Of a DNA stretch of 13,706 nucleotides, positions 7,271-13,706 are shown in pieces; position 1 is the stretch's first letter; each line of letters opens with the position of its first letter. Position numbers and translations under genes: made by a program. The stretch is from an uncultured Aquincola sp. (GTDB lineage Bacteria; Pseudomonadota; Gammaproteobacteria; Burkholderiales; Burkholderiaceae), in assembly GCA_937883885.1 (NCBI GenBank), contig CAKZXL010000652.1, forward strand, positions 1 through 13,706, in the 5' to 3' direction. A model generated the notes under the pieces. It was not told where the DNA came from, made no database searches, and worked only from the letters and a program-made list of their open reading frames with translations.

Positions 7271-8116
7271 GTGTTGAAATCCGCCGCCGTGAACGCCGCC
7301 GTCCGACCCCGCAAGCAGAACCCGCCAGCCACGGCTGCGAAGGCCGCCAAGGCCATCAAGACGCCGGCGGTGGCCGAAACGGCGGCCGAGGATGCCGGCG
7401 GCCAGCCGCGCTACCAGCAGGTGGCGCGTGAGCTCAAGCGCGCCATTGCCGAAGGCGTGTACCCGGTGGGCGCGCGGCTGCCCACCGAGCTGGAGCTGTG
7501 CGAGCAGTTCGGCATCAGCCGCTTCACCGCCCGCGGCGCGGTGCGGCTGCTGTCGCAGGCGGGCCTGGTCACGCGCCGGCAGCGTGTGGGCACGGTGGTC
7601 ACTTCCACGCCCGACGAAGCGCGCTACACGCACGACGCCACATCGGCCAGCGACCTCTTCCAGTACGCGCAGGACACCGAGCTGCGCGTGATGTACGTGG
7701 GGCGCATCGGCCTGTCGCAGGCGCAGGCGCGCGACTTCGGCGATGCGCCCGGCACCGAGTGGATCTACGCCGTGGGCGTTCGCCGCGCAGCGCATGCCGA
7801 TGCCCGGCCCATCTGCGTCACGCGCCTGTTCCTGAACCCGCTGCTGGACGGCATACAGCCCCGCCTGCGCGACAGCAAGGTGGCCATCTATGCGTTGATC
7901 GAGCGCGAGTTCAAGCGCTCCATCGAACGCATCGAGCAGCAGATCTCCGGCGTGGTGCTGGACGCCGACGACGCCGCCAACCTCGGCGCCGAGGCAGGCG
8001 CCCCGGCCCTGCGCATCGTGCGCCGCTACTACGGCGACGACGGCCGGCTGCTGGAGCTGGCCGAGAACGTGCACCCCAGCGACCGCTTCACCTACCGGAT
8101 GGAGCTGCGCAAGTAA
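7271..8116 (+). CDS. GntR-family regulator, HutC subfamily (UTRA domain)
   Basis: One-component regulator of 281 residues. The winged helix-turn-helix spans about residues 46-110 (YQQVARELKRAIAEGVYPVG, LPTELELCEQFGISRFTARG). A UTRA ligand domain follows from about 130 to the end, with the closing pattern RIVRRYYGDDGRLLELAENVH typical of HutC proteins. A tail of about 45 residues rich in Ala, Lys and Pro precedes the DNA-binding domain, longer than usual. The frame can start at GTG 7271, TTG 7274 or GTG 7289; a weak AGG lies before 7271. It stands between two divergent catabolic units, and matching palindromes lie at the front of both, so it is probably their local repressor, relieved by a pathway acid or CoA ester. 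Family firm; ligand unknown. Confidence 0.88.
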   Translation: MLKSAAVNAAVRPRKQNPPATAAKAAKAIKTPAVAETAAEDAGGQPRYQQVARELKRAIAEGVYPVGARLPTELELCEQFGISRFTARGAVRLLSQAGLVTRRQRVGTVVTSTPDEARYTHDATSASDLFQYAQDTELRVMYVGRIGLSQAQARDFGDAPGTEWIYAVGVRRAAHADARPICVTRLFLNPLLDGIQPRLRDSKVAIYALIEREFKRSIERIEQQISGVVLDADDAANLGAEAGAPALRIVRRYYGDDGRLLELAENVHPSDRFTYRMELRK

Positions 8117-8160
8117 GCCGCGCGGCCCCGGACAAACCCTCGACACCCCTGCATCGCGGA

Positions 8161-8176
8161 CACGGCCTTGGCCGTG
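8161..8176. promoter_or_regulatory. Perfect inverted repeat upstream of the Bug promoter
   Basis: CACGGCC and GGCCGTG flank TT. As RNA it would give a 6-bp GC-rich stem with a CTTG tetraloop 44 nt after the GntR stop, but no run of T follows, so it is a poor intrinsic terminator. It ends 4 bp before the TTGACA of the Bug promoter, so it could instead bind a protein just upstream of the -35. Confidence 0.4.
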
Positions 8177-8180
8177 GCCG

Positions 8181-8210
8181 TTGACAGCCTGTTTTGCGCC
8201 GACCTATATT
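8181..8210 (+). promoter_or_regulatory. Sigma70-type promoter of the Bug-PrpD-CoA-transferase unit
   Basis: TTGACA (8181-8186) is a perfect -35 and TATATT (8205-8210) matches the -10 consensus at 5 of 6 positions, with an 18-bp spacer. Transcription would start near 8217, giving a leader of about 20 nt with AGGAG at 8224-8228 before the ATG at 8236. It is the strongest promoter match seen in the window. A palindrome overlaps the -10 and the start site, which suggests repression by occlusion. Confidence 0.75.
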
Positions 8211-8221
8211 GTCCGCACAAT
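8208..8221. promoter_or_regulatory. Second GntR-type operator, overlapping the -10
   Basis: ATTGTCCGCACAAT is a near-perfect palindrome: 6 of 7 positions pair. Its core TGTCCGCACA differs from the core of the palindrome at 7213-7228 in one base of ten. It covers the last bases of the -10 and the predicted transcription start, where a bound repressor would block RNA polymerase. Shared control by the adjacent GntR protein is inferred. Confidence 0.68.
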
Positions 8222-8235
8222 TCAGGAGACAAGCG

Positions 8236-9219
8236 ATGGCCCGAAGGTTCTTCCATCCCCTGCTGCTGGCGGCCGCCGTGCTCACCGGCGCAGCCGCCAT
8301 GGCCCAGCCGGCCGCGCCGGACTACCCGGCCAAGCCGGTCAAGGTGCTCACCGGCTTTCCGCCGGGCCAGGCCACCGACGTGCTGGGCCGCGAGATCGCG
8401 GTGCGCCTGAGCGAGCAGCTGGGCCAGCAGTTCTACGTGGACAACAAGCCGGGCGCGGCCGGCATCATCGCCACGCAACAGGCGATGAATTCGCCCGCCG
8501 ACGGCTACACCCTGCTGCTGACGTCCAGCGGGCCGCTGGCCGTGAACCCGGGCCTCTACAGCAAGCTGCCCTACGACCCGGTGAAGGACTTCGTGCCGGT
8601 GGCCGGCCTGGCCCTGGTGCCGCTGGTGCTGGTCACCAACCCAGGCTTCAATGCCGCCAGCGTCAAGGACCTGGTGGCGCAGGCCAAGGCGCGGCCGGGC
8701 AGCATCAACTACGCCTCGGGCGGCAACGGCGTCACCAACCATCTGGTGATGGAAATGTTCCGCTCGGCCGCCGGCATCGACCTGATGCACGTGCCTTACA
8801 AGGGCGGCCCGCCCGCCCTCACCGACCTGATGGGCGGCCAGGTGAACGTGATGTTCGAGACCACCGTGGCTGCGATGCCCTTCGTCAGGCAGGGCAAGCT
8901 CAAGGCACTGGCCGTGAGCAGCGCCAGGCGCAGCGCGGCGGCGCCCGACCTGCCCACCGTGGCCGAACTGGGCTACCCCGGCTTCAGCGGCGTGCCGTGG
9001 GTGGCCATCATGGCGCCGGCCGGCACGCCGCCGGCGGTGGTCACCAAGCTCAACACCGAGATCAATAAGGCCTTGAACAGCAAGGTGGTGCGCGAGCACT
9101 TCATGGCCCAGGGCGCCGAGCCGATGGTGATGTCGCCTGAGGAACTGGGCGGCTTCATCAAGACCGAGATCACCAAGTGGACGCAGGTAGTCAAGGCCTC
9201 CGGCGCGAAGGTGGAGTGA
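8236..9219 (+). CDS. Bug-family (TctC) periplasmic substrate-binding protein
   Basis: Periplasmic solute receptor of 327 residues. A signal peptide covers residues 1-23 (RR followed by a hydrophobic run, cleavage after AMA). The mature protein starts with the family signature YPAKPVKVLTGFPPG, then DNKPGAAGIIATQQ, SGGNGVTNHL, HVPYKGGPPALTDLMGGQVN and LPTVAELGYPGF. Bug proteins bind small carboxylates and are greatly expanded in Burkholderiales; many lack a cognate TctAB permease, as here. The start is the ATG with AGGAG 7 nt upstream and a matching promoter; a longer in-frame extension has no such site. First gene of a tight unit with the PrpD, CoA-transferase and MFS genes, so it probably senses or captures the substrate of that pathway. 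Confidence 0.93.
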   Translation: MARRFFHPLLLAAAVLTGAAAMAQPAAPDYPAKPVKVLTGFPPGQATDVLGREIAVRLSEQLGQQFYVDNKPGAAGIIATQQAMNSPADGYTLLLTSSGPLAVNPGLYSKLPYDPVKDFVPVAGLALVPLVLVTNPGFNAASVKDLVAQAKARPGSINYASGGNGVTNHLVMEMFRSAAGIDLMHVPYKGGPPALTDLMGGQVNVMFETTVAAMPFVRQGKLKALAVSSARRSAAAPDLPTVAELGYPGFSGVPWVAIMAPAGTPPAVVTKLNTEINKALNSKVVREHFMAQGAEPMVMSPEELGGFIKTEITKWTQVVKASGAKVE

Positions 9220-9221
9220 CG

Positions 9222-10718
9222 ATGACCGAGCGAACTCCTTCCACGCCGGTGGTAGCCGGACAGCCGCCCAGCCGCCTGCAGCAGGCCGACACCATCGCCC
9301 GCACGCTGGCCGGCTTCACCCACCGGCTGCAGCTGGCGCAGGTGCCCGAGCCGGTGGCGCTGCGTGCCCGCCACCTGATGCTGGACGCCATCGGCTGCGC
9401 GCTGGCCGCGCGGCGGCAGCCGTTTGCCGAACGCTTCACCAGCGCGGTGCAGGCCCTGGCCTCATCGGCCGTGGGTGCCGCAGGCGGTGCCACCGGCCGT
9501 GCGGTGATGGGTCACGACCGCCGCCTGCCGCTGCGCGATGCGGCGCTGCTCAACGGCGTGCTGGCCCATGGCCTGGACTACGACGACACCCACATGGCCG
9601 GCATCATCCATCTCACGGTGAGCGTGCTGCCCACGGTGCTGGCGCTGGGGGCGCAGTGCGGTGCCAGCGGCGCCGAGATGCTGACCGCCTACATCGCCGG
9701 CGTGGAGTGCGGCGCCCGCATCGCCAGCGTCACGCGCGGTGGCCTGCATGCGCACGGCTTTCACCCCACGGGCGTGGTGGGCGCGATGGCCAGCGCGCTG
9801 GCCGCCGGCCGCCTGCTGGGCCTGGACGAAGACGGCCTGGTGCGCGCGCAGGGCGCCGCGCTGTCGATGGCCGGCGGCAGCCTGCAGTTCATCGAAGACG
9901 GCGCCTGGACCAAGCGCTTCCACCCCGGCTGGGCGGCGCAGGCGGCCATCACCGCCGCCATGTTCGCGGCGCACGGCATCGACGCGCCGGCGGAAGCTTA
10001 TGAAGGCCGCTACGGCTTCTACCGCCTGTACATGGGCGAGGCGCAGCACGCCGGCATCGACCTGTCCCTGGGCACCGCGGGCCTGTCGGCCAACGGGCAG
10101 GCCAGCACCTGGGAGACCGAGAACGTGGCCATCAAGCCGTTTCCGGTGTGCCACTTCATCCATGCCAGTGCCGATGCGGCCATTGCATTGCGAGCGGCGG
10201 TGGGCGACCCCGCGCGCATCGCCCGGGTGGAGGTGCGCGTGCCCGCGGGCGTGGTGCCCGCGGTGTGCGAGCCGCAGGAAGGCAAGCGCCAGCCGCGCAC
10301 CGACTACGACGCCAAGTTCAGCCTGCCTTACGGCGTGGCCAGCGGCCTGCTGCGCGGGCGCCTGGGCCTGCAGGAGCTGGAGCCGGCCGCCTTCACCGAA
10401 CCCGCTGCGCTGGCCTTGATGCAGCGGGTGCACTACGTGGTGGACGAGGCCAGCACCTTCCCGCGCCACTACACCGGCGAAGTGCGGGTGACGCTGGACG
10501 ACGGCCGCACGCTGAGCCACCGCGAACCCGTCAACCGCGGCCATGCCGAGCGCCCGCTGTCGAACGCCGAAGTGCGCGACAAGTTCCTGGCCAATGCCAC
10601 GCTGTGCTTTCCGGCCGCGCATGCGGCCCAGGTGTGCGATGCGGTGCTGACGCTGGACCGCGCGGCCGACGCCGCCGCGCTGGAAGCCCTGCTGGCGCGC
10701 GACCCTTCCCTGCACTGA
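9222..10718 (+). CDS. MmgE/PrpD family protein
   Basis: Protein of 498 residues of the family containing 2-methylcitrate dehydratase (PrpD) and cis-aconitate decarboxylase; members dehydrate or decarboxylate tricarboxylates and related acids. Seen in order: HGLDYDDTH (116-124), His130, GFHPTGVVGA with His181, WTKRFHPGW with Lys231, KPFPVCHFIH with His311 and His314, and DAKFSLPYG. These are the polar positions lining the family active site, so it looks catalytically intact. The ATG lies 2 nt after the Bug stop, with GGAG 5 nt upstream. No methylcitrate synthase or methylisocitrate lyase is nearby, so a propionate-pathway role is unlikely. A PrpD-like protein also sits in the P. aeruginosa itaconate cluster. 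Exact reaction unknown. Confidence 0.9.
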   Translation: MTERTPSTPVVAGQPPSRLQQADTIARTLAGFTHRLQLAQVPEPVALRARHLMLDAIGCALAARRQPFAERFTSAVQALASSAVGAAGGATGRAVMGHDRRLPLRDAALLNGVLAHGLDYDDTHMAGIIHLTVSVLPTVLALGAQCGASGAEMLTAYIAGVECGARIASVTRGGLHAHGFHPTGVVGAMASALAAGRLLGLDEDGLVRAQGAALSMAGGSLQFIEDGAWTKRFHPGWAAQAAITAAMFAAHGIDAPAEAYEGRYGFYRLYMGEAQHAGIDLSLGTAGLSANGQASTWETENVAIKPFPVCHFIHASADAAIALRAAVGDPARIARVEVRVPAGVVPAVCEPQEGKRQPRTDYDAKFSLPYGVASGLLRGRLGLQELEPAAFTEPAALALMQRVHYVVDEASTFPRHYTGEVRVTLDDGRTLSHREPVNRGHAERPLSNAEVRDKFLANATLCFPAAHAAQVCDAVLTLDRAADAAALEALLARDPSLH

Positions 10719-10727
10719 AAGCCGCCG

Positions 10728-11999
10728 ATGACCGCAGCTTCTTCCCCTTCCCTGCCGCTGGCCGGCCTGCGCGTGCTGGCCGTCGAGCAGTACGGCGCCG
10801 GCCCCTTCGGCACCTCCTACCTGGCCGACCTGGGCGCCGAGGTGATCAAGATCGAGAACCACAAGGACGGCGGCGACGTCGGCCGCCATGTGGGGCCGCA
10901 TTTCTTCGGCGAGGACGACAGCCACTTCTTCCAGACCTTCAACCGCAACAAGAAGAGCCTGACGCTGGACTTGAAGCACCCGGAAGGCCAGGCCGTGTTC
11001 CACCGCCTGGTGCGCACGGCCGATGCGGTGCTCGACAACCTGCGCGGAGATCTGCCCGCGCGGCTGGGGCTGGACCATGCATCGCTGAAGGAAATCAACC
11101 CGCGCATCGTCTGCACCCATCTGTCGGCCTATGGCCGCGAAGGCTCGCGCCGCGCCTGGCCCGGCTACGACTACCTGATGCAGGCCGAGGCCGGTCACCT
11201 CACGCTCACCGGCGAGCCCGAAGGTCCGCCGGTGCGCTACGGCCTGTCCATCGTCGACCTGATGACCGGGCTGGCCGCGGCCTTCGCGCTGCTGGCGGGC
11301 GTGACGCAGGCGCGCGCCACCGGCGTGGGGCTGGACATGGACACCTCGCTCTTCGACGTGGCGCTGCACAACCTCAACTACCCCGGCACCTGGTACCTCA
11401 ATGCCGGCACCGTCACCGGCCGCACGGCACGCAGCGGCCATCCCAGCCTGGTGCCCAGCCAGCTGTACCGCACGCAGGACGGCTGGCTCTTCATCATGTG
11501 CAACAAGGAAAAGTTCTGGCCGCTGCTGGCGCGCGAACTGGGCCACCCGGAATGGATCGACGACCTCGAGCTGGCCAACTTCGCGCAGCGGCTGAAGCAC
11601 CGCGACAAAGTGACCCGGCTGCTGGACGACGCGCTGATGGCCCAGCCCACCGCGGTGTGGATCGAGCGGCTGGCCGGCAAGGTGCCGGTGTCGCCGGTGT
11701 TCGACGTGGCGCAGGCGCTGGAGAACCCCTTCGTGCATGAACGGGCGGGCGTGCTGGACTATGCCTACCCCGATGGCCGGCAGGCGCGCATGGTGGCCAA
11801 CCCGATTCGCGTGCAAGGCGTGTCCCTGCCGCAGCAGGCCGCGCCGCGCATGGGCGAGCACACCGAGGCGCTGCTGCGCGAGGCCGGCTTCGATGCGGCG
11901 CAGATCGAACGCTTGCAGGCGCTGGGCGTGGTGGCCGGCGCGCGGGCCGCCACGGTGGCTTCGGCGGGGCCCGACGCTGGTCATGCAGCCGGCCCCTGA
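10728..11999 (+). CDS. CaiB/BaiF (class III) CoA-transferase
   Basis: Family III CoA-transferase of 423 residues that moves CoA from a donor such as succinyl-CoA onto a free carboxylate. Signatures are the N-terminal LAGLRVLAVEQYGAGPFGTS (11-30), LADLGAEVIKIE, FNRNKKSLTLDL (71-82), and WPGYDYLMQAEAG, where Asp148 matches the catalytic aspartate that forms the glutamyl/aspartyl-CoA anhydride in this family. YGLSIVDLMTGLAAA and GLDMDTSLFDVALHNL follow. It starts 9 nt after the PrpD stop with only a weak GAAAG site, suggesting coupled translation, and its last 17 nt overlap the MFS gene. In this setting it is the obvious activating enzyme for the incoming acid, for example itaconate:succinyl-CoA transferase (inferred). 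The final 25 residues are Ala/Gly-rich and look unstructured. Confidence 0.93.
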   Translation: MTAASSPSLPLAGLRVLAVEQYGAGPFGTSYLADLGAEVIKIENHKDGGDVGRHVGPHFFGEDDSHFFQTFNRNKKSLTLDLKHPEGQAVFHRLVRTADAVLDNLRGDLPARLGLDHASLKEINPRIVCTHLSAYGREGSRRAWPGYDYLMQAEAGHLTLTGEPEGPPVRYGLSIVDLMTGLAAAFALLAGVTQARATGVGLDMDTSLFDVALHNLNYPGTWYLNAGTVTGRTARSGHPSLVPSQLYRTQDGWLFIMCNKEKFWPLLARELGHPEWIDDLELANFAQRLKHRDKVTRLLDDALMAQPTAVWIERLAGKVPVSPVFDVAQALENPFVHERAGVLDYAYPDGRQARMVANPIRVQGVSLPQQAAPRMGEHTEALLREAGFDAAQIERLQALGVVAGARAATVASAGPDAGHAAGP

Positions 12000-13245
12000 G
12001 TCGCCCCCTTTGCCCGCCGGCGCCTTCGTGCGCCACGGCACCTTGCCCATCACGCTGCTGGTGCAGGCAGCGGCCTCGGCCGCGGTGCTGGCGCCCGCCG
12101 TGGCGGCGCCGCGCCTGCTGCCGGCCTTGCAACTGGGCACGGCGGCAGTGGGCTTCTACATCGCGCTGGTGTACCTGGCGGCCATGCTGTCCAGCCAATG
12201 GGGCGCGGCCCTGGTGCGGCGCTGGGGCCCCATCCGCAGCAGCCAGGTGTCGCTGGCCTGCAGCGCCGCGGGGCTGCTGCTGGTGGGCCTGCCCCACATC
12301 GCGGCCGCGTTGGCGGGCGCCTTGCTCATCGGCCTGGGCTACGGCCCGGTGACGCCGGCCAGCTCCGACATGCTGGCCCGCACCACGCCGCCGCACCGCC
12401 ATGCGCTGGTGTTCTCCATCAAGCAGACCGGCGTGCCGGTGGGCGGTGCGCTGGCCGGCATGCTGGTGCCCGGCCTGCTGGTGTGGGCCACCGGCCCGGG
12501 CACAGGCGCGGCCGGCGGCGGCTTTCAAGCGATGGCGGCCATGGCCGCATGGTGCCTGCTGGGCGCCGCGCTGGCGCAGCCGCTGCACCCGCTGCTGGAT
12601 GCCGGGCGTGACCCGCGCGCGGCCTGGCCGACGTTCCGTGCCATGGCCGGCCCGGTGCGGCTGGTGTGGGGCCAGGCGGGGTTGCGGCAGATGGCGGCCT
12701 GCTCGCTGGTGCTGTCGGTGGTGCAGGTGAGCCTGACCTCGTTCATGGTGAGCTGGCTCACCGCCGACCTGGGCTGGACGCTGGTGGCCGCGGGCGCTGC
12801 TTCCTCGCTGGCGCAGGGCGGTGGTGTCGTCGGGCGCATCTGGTGGGGCTGGCTGGCCGACCGCGGCCCGGGCGCTGCCCGCACGCTGCTGGGGCTGGTG
12901 CTGCTGATGATGGCCTGCGGCCTGGCGATGGCGCTGCCCGATGGCGGCACCCGGCCCGCGCTGGTGCTGGCGCTGCTGGCCGTGTACGGCGCCAGCGCCA
13001 TCGGCTGGAACGGGGTGTACCTGTCCAGCGTGGCGCGGCAGGTGCCGCCGCAGCAAGCCGCAGCGGCCACCGCAGGGTGCCTCTTCTTCACCTACCTGGG
13101 CGTGGTGCTGGGGCCGCCTGCCTTCGGCCTGTTGGCCGGCGCCTTGGGCAGCCTGGGCCTGGCCTTTGCGCTGCTGGCGCTGCCGCTGCTGGGCGCGGTG
13201 GCGGTGCTGGCGCGGCCCCAACCGGCGACCGTGCGCCGGGCTTGA
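11983..13245 (+). CDS. MFS transporter, 12 membrane segments
   Basis: Inner-membrane major facilitator of 420 residues. Twelve hydrophobic segments can be counted, from LPITLLVQAAASAAVLAPAV to FALLALPLLGAVAVL, with a central loop around residues 195-220 (HPLLDAGRDPRAAWPTF). Conserved turns include SIKQTGVPVGGALAG after the fourth segment and GRIWWGWLADR after the eighth, a repeat of the MFS loop motif. The start is the ATG that overlaps the CoA-transferase by 17 nt; a longer frame reading back into that gene is Arg/Trp-rich noise. No clear ribosome site, so translation is probably coupled. Last gene of the unit, presumably importing the pathway acid or exporting a by-product. It is unlike the MHS transporter at the left edge. 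Its stop faces a minus-strand ORF 6 nt away. Confidence 0.88.
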   Translation: MQPAPESPPLPAGAFVRHGTLPITLLVQAAASAAVLAPAVAAPRLLPALQLGTAAVGFYIALVYLAAMLSSQWGAALVRRWGPIRSSQVSLACSAAGLLLVGLPHIAAALAGALLIGLGYGPVTPASSDMLARTTPPHRHALVFSIKQTGVPVGGALAGMLVPGLLVWATGPGTGAAGGGFQAMAAMAAWCLLGAALAQPLHPLLDAGRDPRAAWPTFRAMAGPVRLVWGQAGLRQMAACSLVLSVVQVSLTSFMVSWLTADLGWTLVAAGAASSLAQGGGVVGRIWWGWLADRGPGAARTLLGLVLLMMACGLAMALPDGGTRPALVLALLAVYGASAIGWNGVYLSSVARQVPPQQAAAATAGCLFFTYLGVVLGPPAFGLLAGALGSLGLAFALLALPLLGAVAVLARPQPATVRRA

Positions 13246-13251
13246 GCTGCG

Positions 13252-13422
13252 TCAGCGCGCGTTGGCGGCGGCCGACGCAGCAGCCGGCCGGCTGCCCAGG
13301 TTGCGCCGCACCTCAGTCACCCAGTTGTCGGCGTTCAGGTCCTTGATGCGGCCTTCGTCGTAGCCGATGGACCGGCCGTCGCGGTTGAGCACTTTCATGC
13401 CGATCAGCTGGCTGGCCTTCAC
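13252..13422 (-). CDS. Small ORF of uncertain status, weakly PRC-barrel-like
   Basis: Open frame with the readable part KASQLIGMKVLNRDGRSIGY, then DEGRIKDLNADNWVTEVRRN and an Ala-rich tail. The first half resembles the opening strands of PRC-barrel proteins (ASxLIGxxVxNxxGxxIG), but is too short for a whole domain. The start is unclear: GTG 13422, ATG 13398 or ATG 13500 (82 residues, overlapping the TetR gene end by 31 nt); none has a good ribosome site and there is no signal peptide. It may be the surviving end of a decayed gene or a small real protein. Treat as tentative. Confidence 0.3.
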   Translation of the reverse strand: MKASQLIGMKVLNRDGRSIGYDEGRIKDLNADNWVTEVRRNLGSRPAAASAAANAR

Positions 13423-13469
13423 GGCGCGGCAGGGGGCGCAAGGCGGCGCAGGCCCCGGCTGACGCGGTT

Positions 13470-13706
13470 TCAGCGCGGCGCCATCTGCTCGCGCACCCAC
13501 GCGCCATGCAACGCGCGCCGCTGCGCGCCCTGGTCGCGCACCGCATCGCCCTGGATCAGCAGGTCGAACAGGAAGTGCATCAACGGTGCCAGCAGCAGGC
13601 GGGGCGCACGCGCGGGCACGCCGTCGTGCAGCAGGCCCTGGGCCACGCCGGTGCGCACCAGGGCTTCGAGTTCGGCATGGCAGGGGTCGATGGCGGCGGC
13701 CATCCA
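13470..13706 (-). CDS. Probable TetR-family regulator, C-terminal part
   Basis: The last 78 residues of a protein whose beginning lies beyond the right edge; the frame is open at the last base. The content is ELEALVRTGVAQGLL, then RAPRLLLAPLMHFLFDLLIQ and a short tail ending in APR. This helical pattern (a helix, a charged turn, then a Leu-rich dimerisation helix) is usual for TetR/AcrR C-terminal ligand and dimer domains. The DNA-binding domain is not in the window, so the call rests on the pattern alone. Confidence 0.5.
   Translation of the reverse strand, partial: WMAAAIDPCHAELEALVRTGVAQGLLHDGVPARAPRLLLAPLMHFLFDLLIQGDAVRDQGAQRRALHGAWVREQMAPR

Noticed and set aside
8194..8235. Earlier ATG for the Bug gene
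   Set aside because: It lies inside the promoter, before the -10 box, and would spoil the signal peptide; the ATG at 8236 has a clear ribosome site.
9462..12140. Minus-strand open frame of 892 codons opposite the PrpD, CoA-transferase and MFS genes
   Set aside because: Its translation is His/Arg/Gln/Gly-rich with no family pattern; it is the antisense shadow of strongly biased high-GC codon use in the plus-strand genes.
11494..13221. Minus-strand open frame of 575 codons opposite the right MFS gene
   Set aside because: Gln/His/Arg-rich repetitive translation without domain patterns; the opposite strand encodes a clear 12-segment transporter.

Overview
The window is about 70% G+C, densely packed on both strands, and carries a periplasmic Bug-type (TctC) binding protein, CaiB/BaiF CoA-transferase, MmgE/PrpD protein and several one-component regulators. 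This mix is typical of Burkholderiales (Betaproteobacteria, Rubrivivax/Ideonella/Comamonadaceae-like lineages). That placement is inferred from gene content and base composition only. No RNA genes, insertion sequences, CRISPR arrays or phage genes were seen.

Left part (1-4654): two divergent regulator/target pairs. A metabolite:H+ symporter of the major facilitator superfamily (minus strand, cut by the left edge) faces an IclR-family regulator across a 142-bp gap holding a perfect 19-bp palindrome. A LacI-family regulator (minus) faces a secreted lipoprotein of the tannase/feruloyl esterase family (plus) across a 150-bp gap with two inverted repeats and a TTGACA box. The esterase keeps the Ser-Asp-His triad, but both cysteines that normally bridge it are glycine.

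Centre and right (4674-13245): a catabolic island in two divergent units around a HutC-type GntR regulator. The minus-strand unit is CoA-ester lyase (CitE/HpcH-like), then MaoC-type hydratase, then acyl-CoA dehydrogenase. The plus-strand unit has its own promoter and encodes a Bug receptor, an MmgE/PrpD protein, a class III CoA-transferase and an MFS transporter, with 2-nt and 9-nt gaps and a 17-nt overlap between genes. A palindrome with core TGTCCGGACA sits on the start of the lyase gene, and a one-base variant, TGTCCGCACA, overlaps the -10 of the Bug promoter. The GntR protein therefore probably controls both units.

Together the enzymes fit import of a small dicarboxylate, CoA activation, oxidation or hydration, and retro-Claisen cleavage. 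The gene set resembles the itaconate/citramalyl-CoA clusters of Pseudomonas aeruginosa (ict-ich-ccl with a PrpD-like protein and an acyl-CoA dehydrogenase) and the Mycobacterium lyase-MaoC-dehydrogenase triad. A C5 dicarboxylate such as itaconate, mesaconate or methylsuccinate is the best guess, not a demonstrated substrate.

Right edge (13246-13706): a small minus-strand ORF of uncertain status and the C-terminal part of a probable TetR-family regulator cut by the window end.
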